The notes beneath the pieces were generated by a model. It was not told the DNA's origin, did not search any database, and saw nothing but the letters and a program-made list of their open reading frames with translations. From Polyangia bacterium (GTDB lineage: Bacteria > Myxococcota_A > Polyangia > Fen-1088), in contig DATATI010000010.1 in assembly GCA_036268875.1 (NCBI GenBank), positions 1 through 64,000 of the forward strand: a stretch of DNA of 64,000 nt, written 5' to 3'. Below, one piece after another: positions 9,590 to 19,267 of this stretch. Numbering within the stretch: the first letter of the stretch is position 1; each line of letters starts with the position of its first letter. Position numbers and translations under genes: made by a program.

Positions 9590-11881
9590 ATGGCTGGCGT
9601 CAGTCCCCGATTTCGGCAGGATCTGGTGGCAGTCGCCGCCGAAGAGGACCGCGTGGCCTACGTCGACGTCCACGATCCGGGTAGCGGCACGCAGTTCCGC
9701 TTCTACGATTTCGAATACGCCCTGGCCACCCAGATGGACGGCCGCCCCGTTGACGACATCGTCGGCTGGGCGGCGTCGAGTTATGGCATGGAGCTGACCC
9801 CGGAGGGCATCGAAGAGTTTTCGCGCCAGTTGTCGGGGTTGGGATTCCTGGAGACGCCCGCTGGCGACGAAGGTGCCGCCGCCGCGGACGACGAGTCGTC
9901 TCAGACGGTCAGCCACCTGGTCAACGAAGCGGTCAGCCAGGTCGCGGTGCTGCCGACCCGACGTGACCGTGGCGACGAAGGGCCGGCCGGCTTCGGCGAT
10001 TTCTCGCCGCGGGACGTTCTGGGCGCCGATGAGACCACCGCTGACGCCGAGTGGCGCGCCACCGACGGGGAACGGACGGTCAGCGGCGATCCCCTTTCCG
10101 ACCTCTTCGCCGGCCGCGAATCGGCGCGGCCAACACCGGCGCCATCAGAAACGTTTGAGTCGCCACCAGCGGCGCCTGCCCAAGAGGCGGTCAACGAATT
10201 CAACGACAGCGAAGCCACCAGTCACTGGGTGCCGCCATTCGCTTCCGACCAGAAACGCGAGCCGTCGCACTGGGCGGCGGATCTGAACGACGATCTGCCG
10301 CCGGCCAGCGCGCCGCCGTCGCCGAACCCGACCCTCCCCGCGGATTTGCCGCCGGCCAGCGAGACCCTGCTTGGTTTCGGCGCCGCCGCGCTGGGCCCGC
10401 CGGGCGAGCCGTTCGGCAAGTCCGCTTCGCGCCGCGGCCGCCCGATGGGGCCGCTGACCCCTACACCGGTCGCGGTTTCGGCGACGTCGCTGGCCACGCC
10501 GCCACCGCGCCGAATGGAAACTGCCTGGTCGCCGTTGCCGACACCACCACCGTCGCTGACGCCGTCGCCGTCACTGACGCCGTCGCCGACGCCGCCGCCC
10601 ATTGTGCCGCTGCCGCCAGCCACGATGCCGGTCTTGCCGTTCGAACGCCGCCAGCCGCCCGCGCCAGAAGAGGTGGTGATGTCCGCGTTCCAGCACAGCG
10701 CCGCGGCCGCGGAGGCGAACCTGAACGCCAGCGCGAACGCGCCGCCGCGGGTACAGTTCCGCGCTCCCATCGAGCCGCCGCGTTCGTCACGCGGTCCGAA
10801 GATCGCCGTGGTGATCATGCTGATCTTGGCCGCCGCCGCCGGGATCGCTTACTACCTGTGGACCAGCAGCGTGGCGGCCGCTGCCGTCAAGCACGTGCGT
10901 GTGCTGTCGCCCAAGCCAGCCGCTGTTTACCGCTGGTTCGACAGCACCGGTCGAGTGGCCGGTGGCGAACTGCGCACCTTGGCCTTCGAAGGCGGCGGGC
11001 GGGTCACGGACGTGCTGCCGGCTGGTTCATCATTTTCAGCCGGCGAGATCATCGCCCGGCTGCAGGGCGCGGCGCTGGGCGAGACCGAAGTCAGCCACCA
11101 CCGCGCGCGGCTACTATTTTACCAGCAGATGCGCGACAGCATGCGCGCCGCCAACAACGTGCCCGAGCTGCGCCAGGCGGAGATCAAGATCGGTATCAAG
11201 ACCGGTCTGCTGGCCGAGGCCGAGGCGTGGCTGACGCCGAGGGTGATCCGTCCCGCCGAGTCAGGTCAGGTGATCGAGGTGCTGGTGAAGCCCGGCGACA
11301 CAGTCGGTCCGCACATGGCGGCGCTGAAGATCAACCCTGGGCGCCTGCGCGGCGAATTCATCTTTTCGGCGGCGGACGCGGCGACCGCGCGGGCGCTGTC
11401 CTTCTGTCGCGTCGAGGTGATCGGCCAAGCGCCCACCGCCTCGATCACGCTGGCGCGCAAAGGCGAGGAAGCCAGCGCCGCCGATTCGGGGCCGCCGCAG
11501 GCCGGGGCTTCCGCCCGCTTTGTCGACTGCCAACAAAAGGCGGCGATTGCCGAGGCCGTCGCCCCGGTCGTCGGCGAGCCTGTGTTCTCGGTCGAACTGC
11601 CTCCTGGCGCGGCGGTCAGCGTGGGCCAGCCTTTGCGTCTGGCGCGCGCCCGCTTTGACGGCGTCTTTCCCATCCCGCGCGCCGCCGTCCTGCGCTCTGC
11701 CGACAGCGACCGCGTCTTCGTCGCCACCGCTGGCGGAATCGCCGAAGCGCGCGCCATCACCTTGGCCGACACGAACGGCGCGGATGTCTTGATCACGCAA
11801 GGTCTCGACGTTGGCGACGCGGTAATCGTCGACGGGCCGGTCGATCTGCGGGACGGCGCGCGCATCGTTGTTGATCGCTAA
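9590..11881 (+). CDS. PqqD-like/HlyD-like fusion membrane protein
   Basis: This is a 763-residue three-part protein. Residues about 6-90 (RFRQDL... VHDPGSGTQFRFYDFEYAL... MDGRPVDDIV... LGFLE) resemble the PqqD/RRE-like winged-helix domain found before some peptide-modifying or export proteins. Residues about 100-400 are a disordered Pro/Ser/Ala-rich linker with short PSLTPSP repeats. One transmembrane segment (about 405-426) leads to a periplasmic domain with lipoyl-like hairpins (FEGGGRVTDVLPAGSSFSAGEII; GQVIEVLVKPGDTVG), as in RND/ABC adaptor proteins. It probably sits in the inner membrane with PqqD-like domain inside and adaptor outside. The adjacent convergent ABC exporter is a possible partner. 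Confidence 0.7.
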   Translation: MAGVSPRFRQDLVAVAAEEDRVAYVDVHDPGSGTQFRFYDFEYALATQMDGRPVDDIVGWAASSYGMELTPEGIEEFSRQLSGLGFLETPAGDEGAAAADDESSQTVSHLVNEAVSQVAVLPTRRDRGDEGPAGFGDFSPRDVLGADETTADAEWRATDGERTVSGDPLSDLFAGRESARPTPAPSETFESPPAAPAQEAVNEFNDSEATSHWVPPFASDQKREPSHWAADLNDDLPPASAPPSPNPTLPADLPPASETLLGFGAAALGPPGEPFGKSASRRGRPMGPLTPTPVAVSATSLATPPPRRMETAWSPLPTPPPSLTPSPSLTPSPTPPPIVPLPPATMPVLPFERRQPPAPEEVVMSAFQHSAAAAEANLNASANAPPRVQFRAPIEPPRSSRGPKIAVVIMLILAAAAGIAYYLWTSSVAAAAVKHVRVLSPKPAAVYRWFDSTGRVAGGELRTLAFEGGGRVTDVLPAGSSFSAGEIIARLQGAALGETEVSHHRARLLFYQQMRDSMRAANNVPELRQAEIKIGIKTGLLAEAEAWLTPRVIRPAESGQVIEVLVKPGDTVGPHMAALKINPGRLRGEFIFSAADAATARALSFCRVEVIGQAPTASITLARKGEEASAADSGPPQAGASARFVDCQQKAAIAEAVAPVVGEPVFSVELPPGAAVSVGQPLRLARARFDGVFPIPRAAVLRSADSDRVFVATAGGIAEARAITLADTNGADVLITQGLDVGDAVIVDGPVDLRDGARIVVDR

Positions 11882-11934
11882 GAGGCTGTCGCTGAATTTG
11901 CCGCGCTCTTCCAGTAGCGCACACCTGCCTCGCC

Positions 11935-13791
11935 TCAATCAGCGTAACCAGCCGCCTGCAACCGAAACAAATGTGCATAACGACCGTCGCGCGCCAGCAG
12001 TTCGGCGTGCGAGCCCATCTCTTCGATCTGGCCGTTCTTCAAAACGACGATGCGGCCGGCCAGGCGCACGGTGGCCATCCGGTGGCTGATCAAGATGGCG
12101 GTGCGGCCGCGGGCCAGGGCGGCGAAGCGTTTCCACATCTCGTGTTCGGCCTCGGCGTCCAGCGACGCCGTCGGCTCGTCGAGGATCAGCACCTCGGCGT
12201 CGCGCATGAACGCGCGGGAGGTGGCGATTTTTTGCCACTGTCCGACGGACAGCTCGTGGCCGGCCTCGAAGTATCCGCCCAGCATGGTGTCCAGTTGTTG
12301 CGGCAAGGCCTGCACCACGGCGTCTGCGCCGCCGGCGCGGGCGGCGGCTTGGATGCGCGGACGATCGCCCAGGGCCGGCACCCAGCCAAGGCCGATGTTC
12401 TCGGCGGCGGTGAACTGATAGCGGACGAAGTCTTGAAATACAGCGCCGATGCGGCGGCGCAGTTCGTCGCCGTTCAGGTCGCGCAGGTTCGTGCCGCCGT
12501 AGAAGATGGCGCCTTCGGTCGGTTCGTAAAGGCGCATCAGCAGGTGAATCAGCGTCGATTTGCCGGCGCCGTTGTCCCCGCACAGCGCCACCACTTCGCC
12601 CGGCGCGATGGTGAGATCGACGTGGCGCAGGGCCCACGCTTCTTTGCCAGGATAGCGAAACGAGACGTCACGGAATTCGATCGCCTGGGGTTGCGGCAGC
12701 GCCGCCGTCGGCGGTGCGTCGGTCGCCGCCAGCGCCGGCGCAGGCTCGCCGCCGAGATCCAGATAGGCGAACAGGTTCGACATGAACAAGGCGTCCTCAT
12801 AAAGACCGCCCAGCGCGCCCAGCAAGGATTGAAACGCGCCTTGTCCCTGACGAAAGACCATCACGTACAACGTCAGATCGCCAAGCGAGATGGCCGCCCG
12901 CGCCGCGCGCCCGGCCGCCCAGCCGTAACAGGCGTAAAAAGCGCCCAGACTGAGCAGCGTCAGGGCCAACCCGAAGGCGAACCGCCTGAAGGCCAGGGCG
13001 CGGTCCTCGCGATAGAACTTGTCGAACAGCGTGCGATAGCGCTCGAGCACCAGCGGTCCCAGGGCGAAGAGCTTGACCTCTTTGACGTGCGTGTCGCGGG
13101 TGAGCAGCCATTCCAGGTAATTGAGACGGCGGGCCTCGGGCGCGCGCCAGCTGTAAAGACGAAAGCTCTCGTTCGACAGGCGCGCCTCGCTGATGAACGC
13201 GGGAATGGAAGCCAGCGCCAGCACCACCACCGACGCCGGCGACAGGCGCGCCAGCAGGAAGGCATAGCTGCCCAGCGAGATGGCGCTCTGGGCGATGCCC
13301 AACAAGCCCAGCACCATCGACAGCGGGCGCGACGAGGCCTCGCGCCGGGCCCGTTGCATCTTGTCGTAGAAGGCAGCGTCTTCGAAGTGGCGCAGCTCCA
13401 GCGTCAGCGCCTTCTCCAGAATGTCGACGTTGATGCGGTTGCCGAGCTGGGCGCGCAAAAGCTCGCGCACCAGCGTCGATAGCCGGGTCAGCAGCGTCGA
13501 CGCCGCCATCAGCAGCAATTCCAGAAGCACCAGGCGCGTCGCCTTTCCCGGGTCGTGCGTTCCCGAGGCGCGCGCCGCGGTCACCACCGCGTCGATGATC
13601 AGCTTGCCCACCCAGGCGATGGCGGCCGGCAAGATCCCGCCGGCCACCGCCAGCGCCGCCACCGCGATGGTGAGCGCGCGGTTGGTCTGCCAGAGAATGC
13701 GAAACGTGCGTCGCACGTGGGGCAGCAAGCGCAGCGTTTCGCGCAGGCGTTCACCCAGCGGTGGTCGGGGCGCAGGCGGCGATGACGCCAT
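11935..13791 (-). CDS. ABC transporter, fused permease/ATPase exporter
   Basis: A 618-residue half-transporter with six hydrophobic segments (about residues 35-340) and a C-terminal nucleotide-binding domain: Walker A GDNGAGKST (about 405), signature LSVGQWQK, Walker B VLILDEPTASLD and switch His in ILISH. The LSVGQWQ signature and permease (GGLYEDALFMSNLFAYLD) resemble exporters related to lantibiotic and peptide transporters; the substrate is not known. The start ATG has GAG a few bases upstream. It lies 18 bases downstream of the helicase gene, so both are probably cotranscribed. It is convergent with the HlyD-like fusion gene, 53 bases apart. Confidence 0.9.
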   Translation of the reverse strand: MASSPPAPRPPLGERLRETLRLLPHVRRTFRILWQTNRALTIAVAALAVAGGILPAAIAWVGKLIIDAVVTAARASGTHDPGKATRLVLLELLLMAASTLLTRLSTLVRELLRAQLGNRINVDILEKALTLELRHFEDAAFYDKMQRARREASSRPLSMVLGLLGIAQSAISLGSYAFLLARLSPASVVVLALASIPAFISEARLSNESFRLYSWRAPEARRLNYLEWLLTRDTHVKEVKLFALGPLVLERYRTLFDKFYREDRALAFRRFAFGLALTLLSLGAFYACYGWAAGRAARAAISLGDLTLYVMVFRQGQGAFQSLLGALGGLYEDALFMSNLFAYLDLGGEPAPALAATDAPPTAALPQPQAIEFRDVSFRYPGKEAWALRHVDLTIAPGEVVALCGDNGAGKSTLIHLLMRLYEPTEGAIFYGGTNLRDLNGDELRRRIGAVFQDFVRYQFTAAENIGLGWVPALGDRPRIQAAARAGGADAVVQALPQQLDTMLGGYFEAGHELSVGQWQKIATSRAFMRDAEVLILDEPTASLDAEAEHEMWKRFAALARGRTAILISHRMATVRLAGRIVVLKNGQIEEMGSHAELLARDGRYAHLFRLQAAGYAD

Positions 13792-13809
13792 CTCAGGCTC
13801 TGTTCTGGA

Positions 13810-16416
13810 TCAAATTCCGATCCGCTGCAGCGACAGCAGCGGCCGGGTGGCATCGGCCTCCCCGTCGCCGCCGAGATCCACCACGCAATCGATGGCCCAG
13901 TCTTCGTCGCCGGCGGGATCGATGATCCGCTGCTGGGCGCGCCAGCGCCGATCACCAAGCGGGGCGATGACCGTGTTGCTGGGCCGGCGCGCCGCTGGGG
14001 TGGTGACGATGCTGGCATGCGCGGCCCAGTACGCGGCCAGCGCGGCGGCCAGGCGATCCTCGGTCCACGGCTGGCCGTCGTCGGGCGCGGCGGGCGCCAG
14101 GCAGGCCAGCGCGCCGGCGTAGTCGCGCGCAGACAGCGCTTTCAACAAGGCGTGCAATTCGGCTCGCACCCGCGCGGCCAGCGCTTTCGGATCGGCGGCC
14201 AGATCGCGTGGGCGATCGGCGATGGGCGATTCGTGCACCACCATCGCGCGCCGGCCGCTGGGATCTTTCAGGTTCTCCCACTCGTCCAGCAAGCTGGAGT
14301 CGATCGCCTTCAGCATCTGGCGAAAGTGGGCGATGACGTCCAGCACATCGTCGGTGCGCGCCGCCGCCGGCACGGCCTGGGTCAATGTCTTGTAGACGTC
14401 GGACAGATAGCGCAGAAGCACGCCCTCGCTGCGCTGCAGGCCATAGTCGCGGATGTATTCGGCGAAGCTGGCGAAGGTTTCGTACATCTCGCGGGCGACC
14501 GACTTGGGGCGGATGTTGGTCTCGCCTACCCACGGGTGCTTGTCGGCGAAGGCGTTGAACGTGGTGTAGATGAACTCGCGGTTCGGCTTCGGCCACTCCA
14601 TCTCTTCCAGCTGGGCGATGCGCTGTTCGTACTCGATGCCCTGCGCCTTCATCTCGTCCATGCGCTCGGTCTTCAGCTTGTCGAGCTGGCGGTGAAGGAC
14701 CACGTCGGGATTTTCCAGGATCGCCTCGACCAGTGTCAGCACGTCCAGCGCGTAGGTCGGCGACGCCGGGTCCAGCGCCAGCAGCGCCTCCAGCAGATAC
14801 AGCGACAGCGTCTGGTTCATGGAGAAATCACGCTGCAGCTCGCCGCTGACTTCGACCAGGCGCCCGTTCACCGCCTCGTGAGGGACGACGCTGACGATGC
14901 CAGCGCGGCGCAGGGCGCGGAAGCTCACGGCGGCGTGGCGGCGCTGCTCGCGCTTGCTGCGATCGCTGCCGTGCGAGGCGCCGATGAAATTCACCAGCCG
15001 CCGGTAGCCGCCCCCACGCGCGCTGGTCTTGCACTGCAGGCAGTTCAGCAGCATCCCGTGGGTGACGGAAAAGCGCGACTGCAACGCCTCCGGCGTGCCG
15101 CTCACCAGACGATCGAAGGTGCTCTTGTCCCAGTGGACGTAGCCTTTGGTCGGCGGCTTGTGCATCACCACCTTCTTGCCGCCGGCCTTCTTGCTGGCCA
15201 GACGCTTGTTCTCGATGGTGTGCGCCGGGGCCTGGGCGGCGACGGTGCCGCGATCGTCGAAGCCCTTGCGGCCGGCGCGGCCGGAGATCTGCTGAAAGTC
15301 GCGCACGCTCAGGACGCCGGTCTTTTCGCCGTCGAACTTGCAAAGTTGGGTGAACAGCACCGTGCGCAGCGGAATGTTCACCCCGACGCCCAGCGTGTCG
15401 GTGCCGCTGACCACCTTCAGCAAGCCGGCCTGGGCTAGTTTTTCTACCAGCAGACGGTACTTCGGCAGCAGGCCGGCGTGGTGCAGGCCGATGCCGTGAC
15501 GGATGAAACGCTGAAAATCTTTTCCGTACGGCGTGTCGAAGGAGACGTCGAGCAGCGCCTGCCGGATGGATTCCTTCTCGTCCTTGCTGCAGATGTCGAC
15601 GCTGAGAAGATTCTGCGCCTCGTCGGCGCAGGCCCGCTGCGTGAAGTTCACCAGGTAGATGGGATAGCGCCGCGTCGCCACCAGCTCGGCGATGGTCTCG
15701 TGCAGCGGCGTCTCTTCATAGATGTAGTCGAGGGGCACGGGACGCTCCCGGCTGCGCACGGTCGCGACCTCTCGTCCGGTGGTGGCTTTCAGGCTCTGTT
15801 CGATGAGGCGGGTGTCGCCCAGGGTGGCCGACATCAGCAGGAAGGTGGCGTCGCGCAGGGCCAGCAGCGGGATCTGCCAGGCCACCCCACGCTCGCGGTC
15901 CGAGTAATAGTGGAACTCGTCCATGATGACGTAATCCACGCGCGCGTCTGGATCGCGCAAAGCCATATTCGCCAGGATCTCCGCCGTGCAGCACATCACC
16001 GGCGCGTTGCGGTTGATGCTGGCATCGCCGGTCAACATGCCGACGTTGTCGGGGCCGAACAGCTGGCACAGGGCGAAAAATTTCTCGCTGACCAGCGCCT
16101 TTATCGGGCAGGTGTAGTAGGAAATTTTTCCTTCGGCCATCGCCTTGAAGTGCATGGCCGTCGCCACCAGCGATTTTCCCGAACCGGTCGGCGTGTTGAG
16201 AATGATGTGCTTGCCGGAGACCAGCTCCAGCAATGCCTCTTCCTGCGCCGGATACAGGGCGAGGCCGCTGTCGGTGGCAAAGGCGACGAAGCGGCTGAGG
16301 ATCTCGTCGGGGCCAAGCGGTCCGTCTCCGCCGTCCAGCAGCGCCGCCAGCGGCGCGGTTGTTTCGCCCCGCGAACGGTCGTTGAGAATCGGCGGTGTTA
16401 AAGCGACAGTTGTCAT
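13810..16416 (-). CDS. Ski2-like DEAD/DEAH-box helicase with DUF3516-type C-terminus
   Basis: A roughly 868-residue superfamily 2 helicase. Motifs in order are YPAQEEALLELVSGKHII, Walker A TPTGSGKS (about residue 75), the unusual DEFH box (about 164), SATLGD, and motif VI QISGRAGRKG (about 377). The long C-terminal region (HPWVGETNIRPKSVAREM; GLQRSEGVLLRYLSDVYKTL) matches the DUF3516 helicase family of Actinobacteria and Myxococcota. The family is Ski2/Lhr-like and presumably acts on RNA or structured nucleic acid; the substrate is unproven. The ATG at 16416 is preferred to one at 16446 because a minus-strand TATACT lies between them. Confidence 0.9.
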   Translation of the reverse strand: MTTVALTPPILNDRSRGETTAPLAALLDGGDGPLGPDEILSRFVAFATDSGLALYPAQEEALLELVSGKHIILNTPTGSGKSLVATAMHFKAMAEGKISYYTCPIKALVSEKFFALCQLFGPDNVGMLTGDASINRNAPVMCCTAEILANMALRDPDARVDYVIMDEFHYYSDRERGVAWQIPLLALRDATFLLMSATLGDTRLIEQSLKATTGREVATVRSRERPVPLDYIYEETPLHETIAELVATRRYPIYLVNFTQRACADEAQNLLSVDICSKDEKESIRQALLDVSFDTPYGKDFQRFIRHGIGLHHAGLLPKYRLLVEKLAQAGLLKVVSGTDTLGVGVNIPLRTVLFTQLCKFDGEKTGVLSVRDFQQISGRAGRKGFDDRGTVAAQAPAHTIENKRLASKKAGGKKVVMHKPPTKGYVHWDKSTFDRLVSGTPEALQSRFSVTHGMLLNCLQCKTSARGGGYRRLVNFIGASHGSDRSKREQRRHAAVSFRALRRAGIVSVVPHEAVNGRLVEVSGELQRDFSMNQTLSLYLLEALLALDPASPTYALDVLTLVEAILENPDVVLHRQLDKLKTERMDEMKAQGIEYEQRIAQLEEMEWPKPNREFIYTTFNAFADKHPWVGETNIRPKSVAREMYETFASFAEYIRDYGLQRSEGVLLRYLSDVYKTLTQAVPAAARTDDVLDVIAHFRQMLKAIDSSLLDEWENLKDPSGRRAMVVHESPIADRPRDLAADPKALAARVRAELHALLKALSARDYAGALACLAPAAPDDGQPWTEDRLAAALAAYWAAHASIVTTPAARRPSNTVIAPLGDRRWRAQQRIIDPAGDEDWAIDCVVDLGGDGEADATRPLLSLQRIGI

Positions 16417-16615
16417 GCGCGAAGCACGAACAGTATACAGGGCCATCCGCTGGCCGCCGGGCCTTACGGAAGGACCACGAACGGATCCGCCGACGCCATT
16501 TGGCAGTTCTGGCGCGAAGGAACGTCGACGGTGATAGGGGCGATCTGCCCGCCGAGCGGCACCTTCACCGCAGTCGCTGATGGAGAATATTCATTCATTG
16601 ATTCGAGAGTAATAC

Positions 16616-17137
16616 CTAAAATGCGCTGACCTTCACGACGCTGCACCCGAAGTCAGATGGACATTGATCAGTCGAGAAGTCAGAACAGAACTGCTTGGTA
16701 GCGATTCCATGACACTGCACCCATTCGCATCCCCAAACGAAGCTGCCGGGGTTTGTTTCCTGAGTGGAGTGAGTGCCGTTGCAATCTTGAACATCCGTGA
16801 CAGTGTCGCAAATGTCGGCACAGGTGCCCGAGGCGCTCCACGCGCATCTTGGCTTGAGACAACCGCTTTCACTGTGGACGCTCGTGCAAGTCTGATCCGG
16901 CGTTACGGATCGATAGGCGACACAGGCCTCTCCACGAATGCACCCGGGAACAGAATCGCAACTATCAGTGTCTATGGATTCGCAAAGAATGGCTGGGCCT
17001 GAGCATTGATAGTTACTGCCGCACGTAACGTCACTGCTAGAGAATATCGAGATCAAAATTGTATATACGAGGAGCGCACCACGTCGTCGGCCAGGTGATT
17101 GACCGTTTCGACGTTTTTCGTTCATTTTTTGGGCCAT
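16616..17137 (-). CDS. Cysteine-rich secreted protein in a low-GC patch
   Basis: A 173-residue protein with a basic N-terminus and hydrophobic signal (GALLVYTILISIFSSS), then about 20 cysteines in a loose repeat: C-x-x-x-GC-x-W/I-x(3-6)-C pairs such as SDVTCGSNYQC, DSVPGCIRGEACV, GCLKPRCAW and GCEWVQCHG. The pattern suggests multiple disulphides in an extracytoplasmic protein. The second ATG at 17125 gives a better signal-peptide start. Base composition (near 50% GC) differs sharply from the roughly 67% neighbours. It starts one base after the J-domain gene stop, so it is placed as the last gene of that operon. No enzyme signature is seen. Confidence 0.65.
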   Translation of the reverse strand: MAQKMNEKRRNGQSPGRRRGALLVYTILISIFSSSDVTCGSNYQCSGPAILCESIDTDSCDSVPGCIRGEACVAYRSVTPDQTCTSVHSESGCLKPRCAWSASGTCADICDTVTDVQDCNGTHSTQETNPGSFVWGCEWVQCHGIATKQFCSDFSTDQCPSDFGCSVVKVSAF

Positions 17138-17138
17138 G

Positions 17139-17618
17139 TTACCGGCGCAGCTTTTTTTCCAGCAGCTTGTACGAATCGGTCAGCTTCTGCGTCAGCTCGT
17201 TGGCGGCCTTTTGGTTTTCCGGGCGATCGTTGTGCAGGTCGGGGTGGTATTTGCGCATCAGCGTGCGGTACGCCTTGCGCACGGTTTCAAAGTCAGAACC
17301 GGGTGGCACCTCCAGCGCGGCGTAGGCTTTGCGAACCGCGGCGTCGTCGCTGGCGCTGCGCCGGGGAGGCGCCGTGCCCGGCCGGCGACCCGTCGATGAC
17401 GAAGCGCCCGGGCGCGGCCCGTGCGCCGCTTCCTCGGCTTCTTCGCGCGCCCGCTTGCGGCGATCCAGCTCGGCCTCGAGCTCGGCGTCGCTGAGCGCGT
17501 CGGCGGTGCCCATGCCGTTGCCGTGATAATCGTCTTCGTCCTCGCTGCGGGCCGCCCGTTCCAACAGCGAGTTCAGCTCGGCGCGCGCGAGATCGATCAG
17601 GCGCCGTCCGATGCTCAC
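17139..17618 (-). CDS. J-domain protein (DnaJ-like, C-terminal J domain)
   Basis: This 159-residue protein has a charged, low-complexity N-terminal half and a J domain at residues about 92-155: AYAALEVPPGSDFETVRKAYRTLMRKYHPD, with the HPD tripeptide needed to stimulate DnaK ATPase, and a basic end KLLEKKLRR. It lacks the Gly/Phe and zinc domains of true DnaJ, so it is a class III co-chaperone. Its GTG start overlaps the gpmI stop by four bases (GTGA), showing translational coupling. The client is unknown. Confidence 0.88.
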   Translation of the reverse strand: MSIGRRLIDLARAELNSLLERAARSEDEDDYHGNGMGTADALSDAELEAELDRRKRAREEAEEAAHGPRPGASSSTGRRPGTAPPRRSASDDAAVRKAYAALEVPPGSDFETVRKAYRTLMRKYHPDLHNDRPENQKAANELTQKLTDSYKLLEKKLRR

Positions 17619-19201
17619 CCGGACGACCTCGCGAACAAGCTCTCGGCGTCCATCTCCGGCGGCTGCGGCAGCTTCAGGTATTCCAGGATGGTCGGGGCCA
17701 CGTCGGCCAGCCGCCCGCCGGCGCGGAATTTTCTCCCCCGCAGATCGCCGCCGATGGCCAGGAACGGCACCGGATTGGTGGTGTGCGCGGTCTGCGGCTG
17801 GCCGGTCTCCGGATCGATCATCGTCTCGCAGTTGCCGTGATCGGCCGTGACAAAAACCGCGTAACCGGCCTTTTCCGCTGCCTCAGCCACACGCGCGATG
17901 CAGGCGTCGATGGTCTCGATGGCCGACACCGCCGGCTTCAACATGCCGGTGTGGCCGACCATGTCCGGGTTGGCGTAGTTCACCAGGATGAACGGCGGCG
18001 CGTCCTTGCCGCGCGAAAGCGCCTGCACCACGCCGTCGGTGACCGGGACGGCGGACATCTCGGGCGCCAGATCGTACGTGGCCACGTTGCGGTTCGACGG
18101 CACCAGCACGCGCTCCTCGCCGGGGAAGGGCGTCTCGTTGCCGCCGTTGAAGAAGTAGGTGACGTGGGCGTACTTCTCGGTCTCGGCGGTGCGCAGCTGG
18201 GCGATGCCGTGCAGGGCCAGCACCTCGCCCAGGATCATCTTCAGGCTCTGCGGCGGAAAGGCCGGCGGCACGGCGATCTTGGCGTCGTACTGGGTCATGG
18301 TGGCGAACGCCGCCAGCTTGGGCCTGGGGCCGCGATCGAAATACGGGAAGTCGTCGGCGGCGAAGGCCAGCGTCAACTGGCGCGCGCGATCGGCGCGGAA
18401 GTTCCAGAAGAAGGCGGCGTCGCCGTCGCGCACCACCGCCGCTGGCTTCCCGTCGCTGCCGCGCAGGCACAGCGGCTTGATGAACTCGTCGGTGATCTCC
18501 TTGTCGCCGTCGCCGCTCTTGCCGGCGTAGTTCTCCTCGACGGCGGCGGCCAGATCGTCGACCAGCCGGCCCTCGCCGCGGGTGAGCATCTTCCAGGCGA
18601 TCTCCAGCCGCTCCCAGCGCTTGTCGCGATCCATGGCGTAGTAACGGCCAACGGCGCTGGCCACCTGGCCGACACCGATCTCGCGCAGCTTGCCGGCGAC
18701 CTCGCGCAGATAGCCAGCGGCCGAGCGCGGCGGCGTGTCGCGCCCGTCCAGGAACGCGTGCCACGCCACCTTGGTCAGCCCGCGCCGCTTGGCGAGCGCG
18801 CACACGGCATAGGCGTGCTCCAGCGCGGCGTGGACGTTGCCCGGGCTGGTGAGGCCGAACAGGTGCAGGGTGCCGCCGCTTTGTTTCACCGCCTCGATGG
18901 TCTGATTCAGCGTCGGGTTCGTATAGAACGTCCCGTCCTTGATGCCGAGATCGATGCGGACGATATCCTGATAGACGATGCGCCCGGCGCCCAGGTTCAG
19001 GTGGCCGACCTCGCTGTTGCCCATCTGTCCGTCGGGCAGGCCGACGTCGTGGCCGGAAGCGCCGATCAACGTCCAGGGATTCTCCGCGAACAGCCGGGAA
19101 AAGTGTGGCGTGCGGGCCAGACGGATGGCGTTGCCTTCTTTGTCGGGGCGCTCGCCGAAACCGTCGAGAATGACCAGCACGGCGCGGGGCGATGAGTTCA
19201 T
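17615..19201 (-). CDS. gpmI: 2,3-bisphosphoglycerate-independent phosphoglycerate mutase
   Basis: GpmI interconverts 3- and 2-phosphoglycerate in glycolysis using a phosphoserine intermediate and two Mn ions. At 528 residues it has family length. Visible are the N-terminal metal Asp in VLVILDGFGER, catalytic Ser63 in QMGNSEVGHLNLG, AFLDGRDTPPRSA, FFWNFRADRARQ, the PDMVGHTG metal motif and VTADHGNCE. The start ATG precedes the alkaline-phosphatase-superfamily first strand directly. It is downstream of rlmH by 66 bases and coupled to the J-domain gene. Confidence 0.97.
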   Translation of the reverse strand: MNSSPRAVLVILDGFGERPDKEGNAIRLARTPHFSRLFAENPWTLIGASGHDVGLPDGQMGNSEVGHLNLGAGRIVYQDIVRIDLGIKDGTFYTNPTLNQTIEAVKQSGGTLHLFGLTSPGNVHAALEHAYAVCALAKRRGLTKVAWHAFLDGRDTPPRSAAGYLREVAGKLREIGVGQVASAVGRYYAMDRDKRWERLEIAWKMLTRGEGRLVDDLAAAVEENYAGKSGDGDKEITDEFIKPLCLRGSDGKPAAVVRDGDAAFFWNFRADRARQLTLAFAADDFPYFDRGPRPKLAAFATMTQYDAKIAVPPAFPPQSLKMILGEVLALHGIAQLRTAETEKYAHVTYFFNGGNETPFPGEERVLVPSNRNVATYDLAPEMSAVPVTDGVVQALSRGKDAPPFILVNYANPDMVGHTGMLKPAVSAIETIDACIARVAEAAEKAGYAVFVTADHGNCETMIDPETGQPQTAHTTNPVPFLAIGGDLRGRKFRAGGRLADVAPTILEYLKLPQPPEMDAESLFARSSG

Positions 19202-19267
19202 GCGCGCGAATCTATCATGATGATTTCCCCCCCGGCGCGCCAGACCGCGCCGGCGGCGCTGGGGATG

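Noticed and set aside
14017-15438. Long plus-strand frame opposite the helicase
   Set aside because: Shadow of a conserved gene; no start context or coding motif. The same applies to 17783-19195 (opposite gpmI) and 23331-24710 (opposite manB).
16464-16646. 60-residue minus-strand frame after the Cys-rich gene
   Set aside because: It overlaps the end of the Cys-rich gene, has no ribosome site or homology and its N-terminus shifts freely; kept as non-coding.
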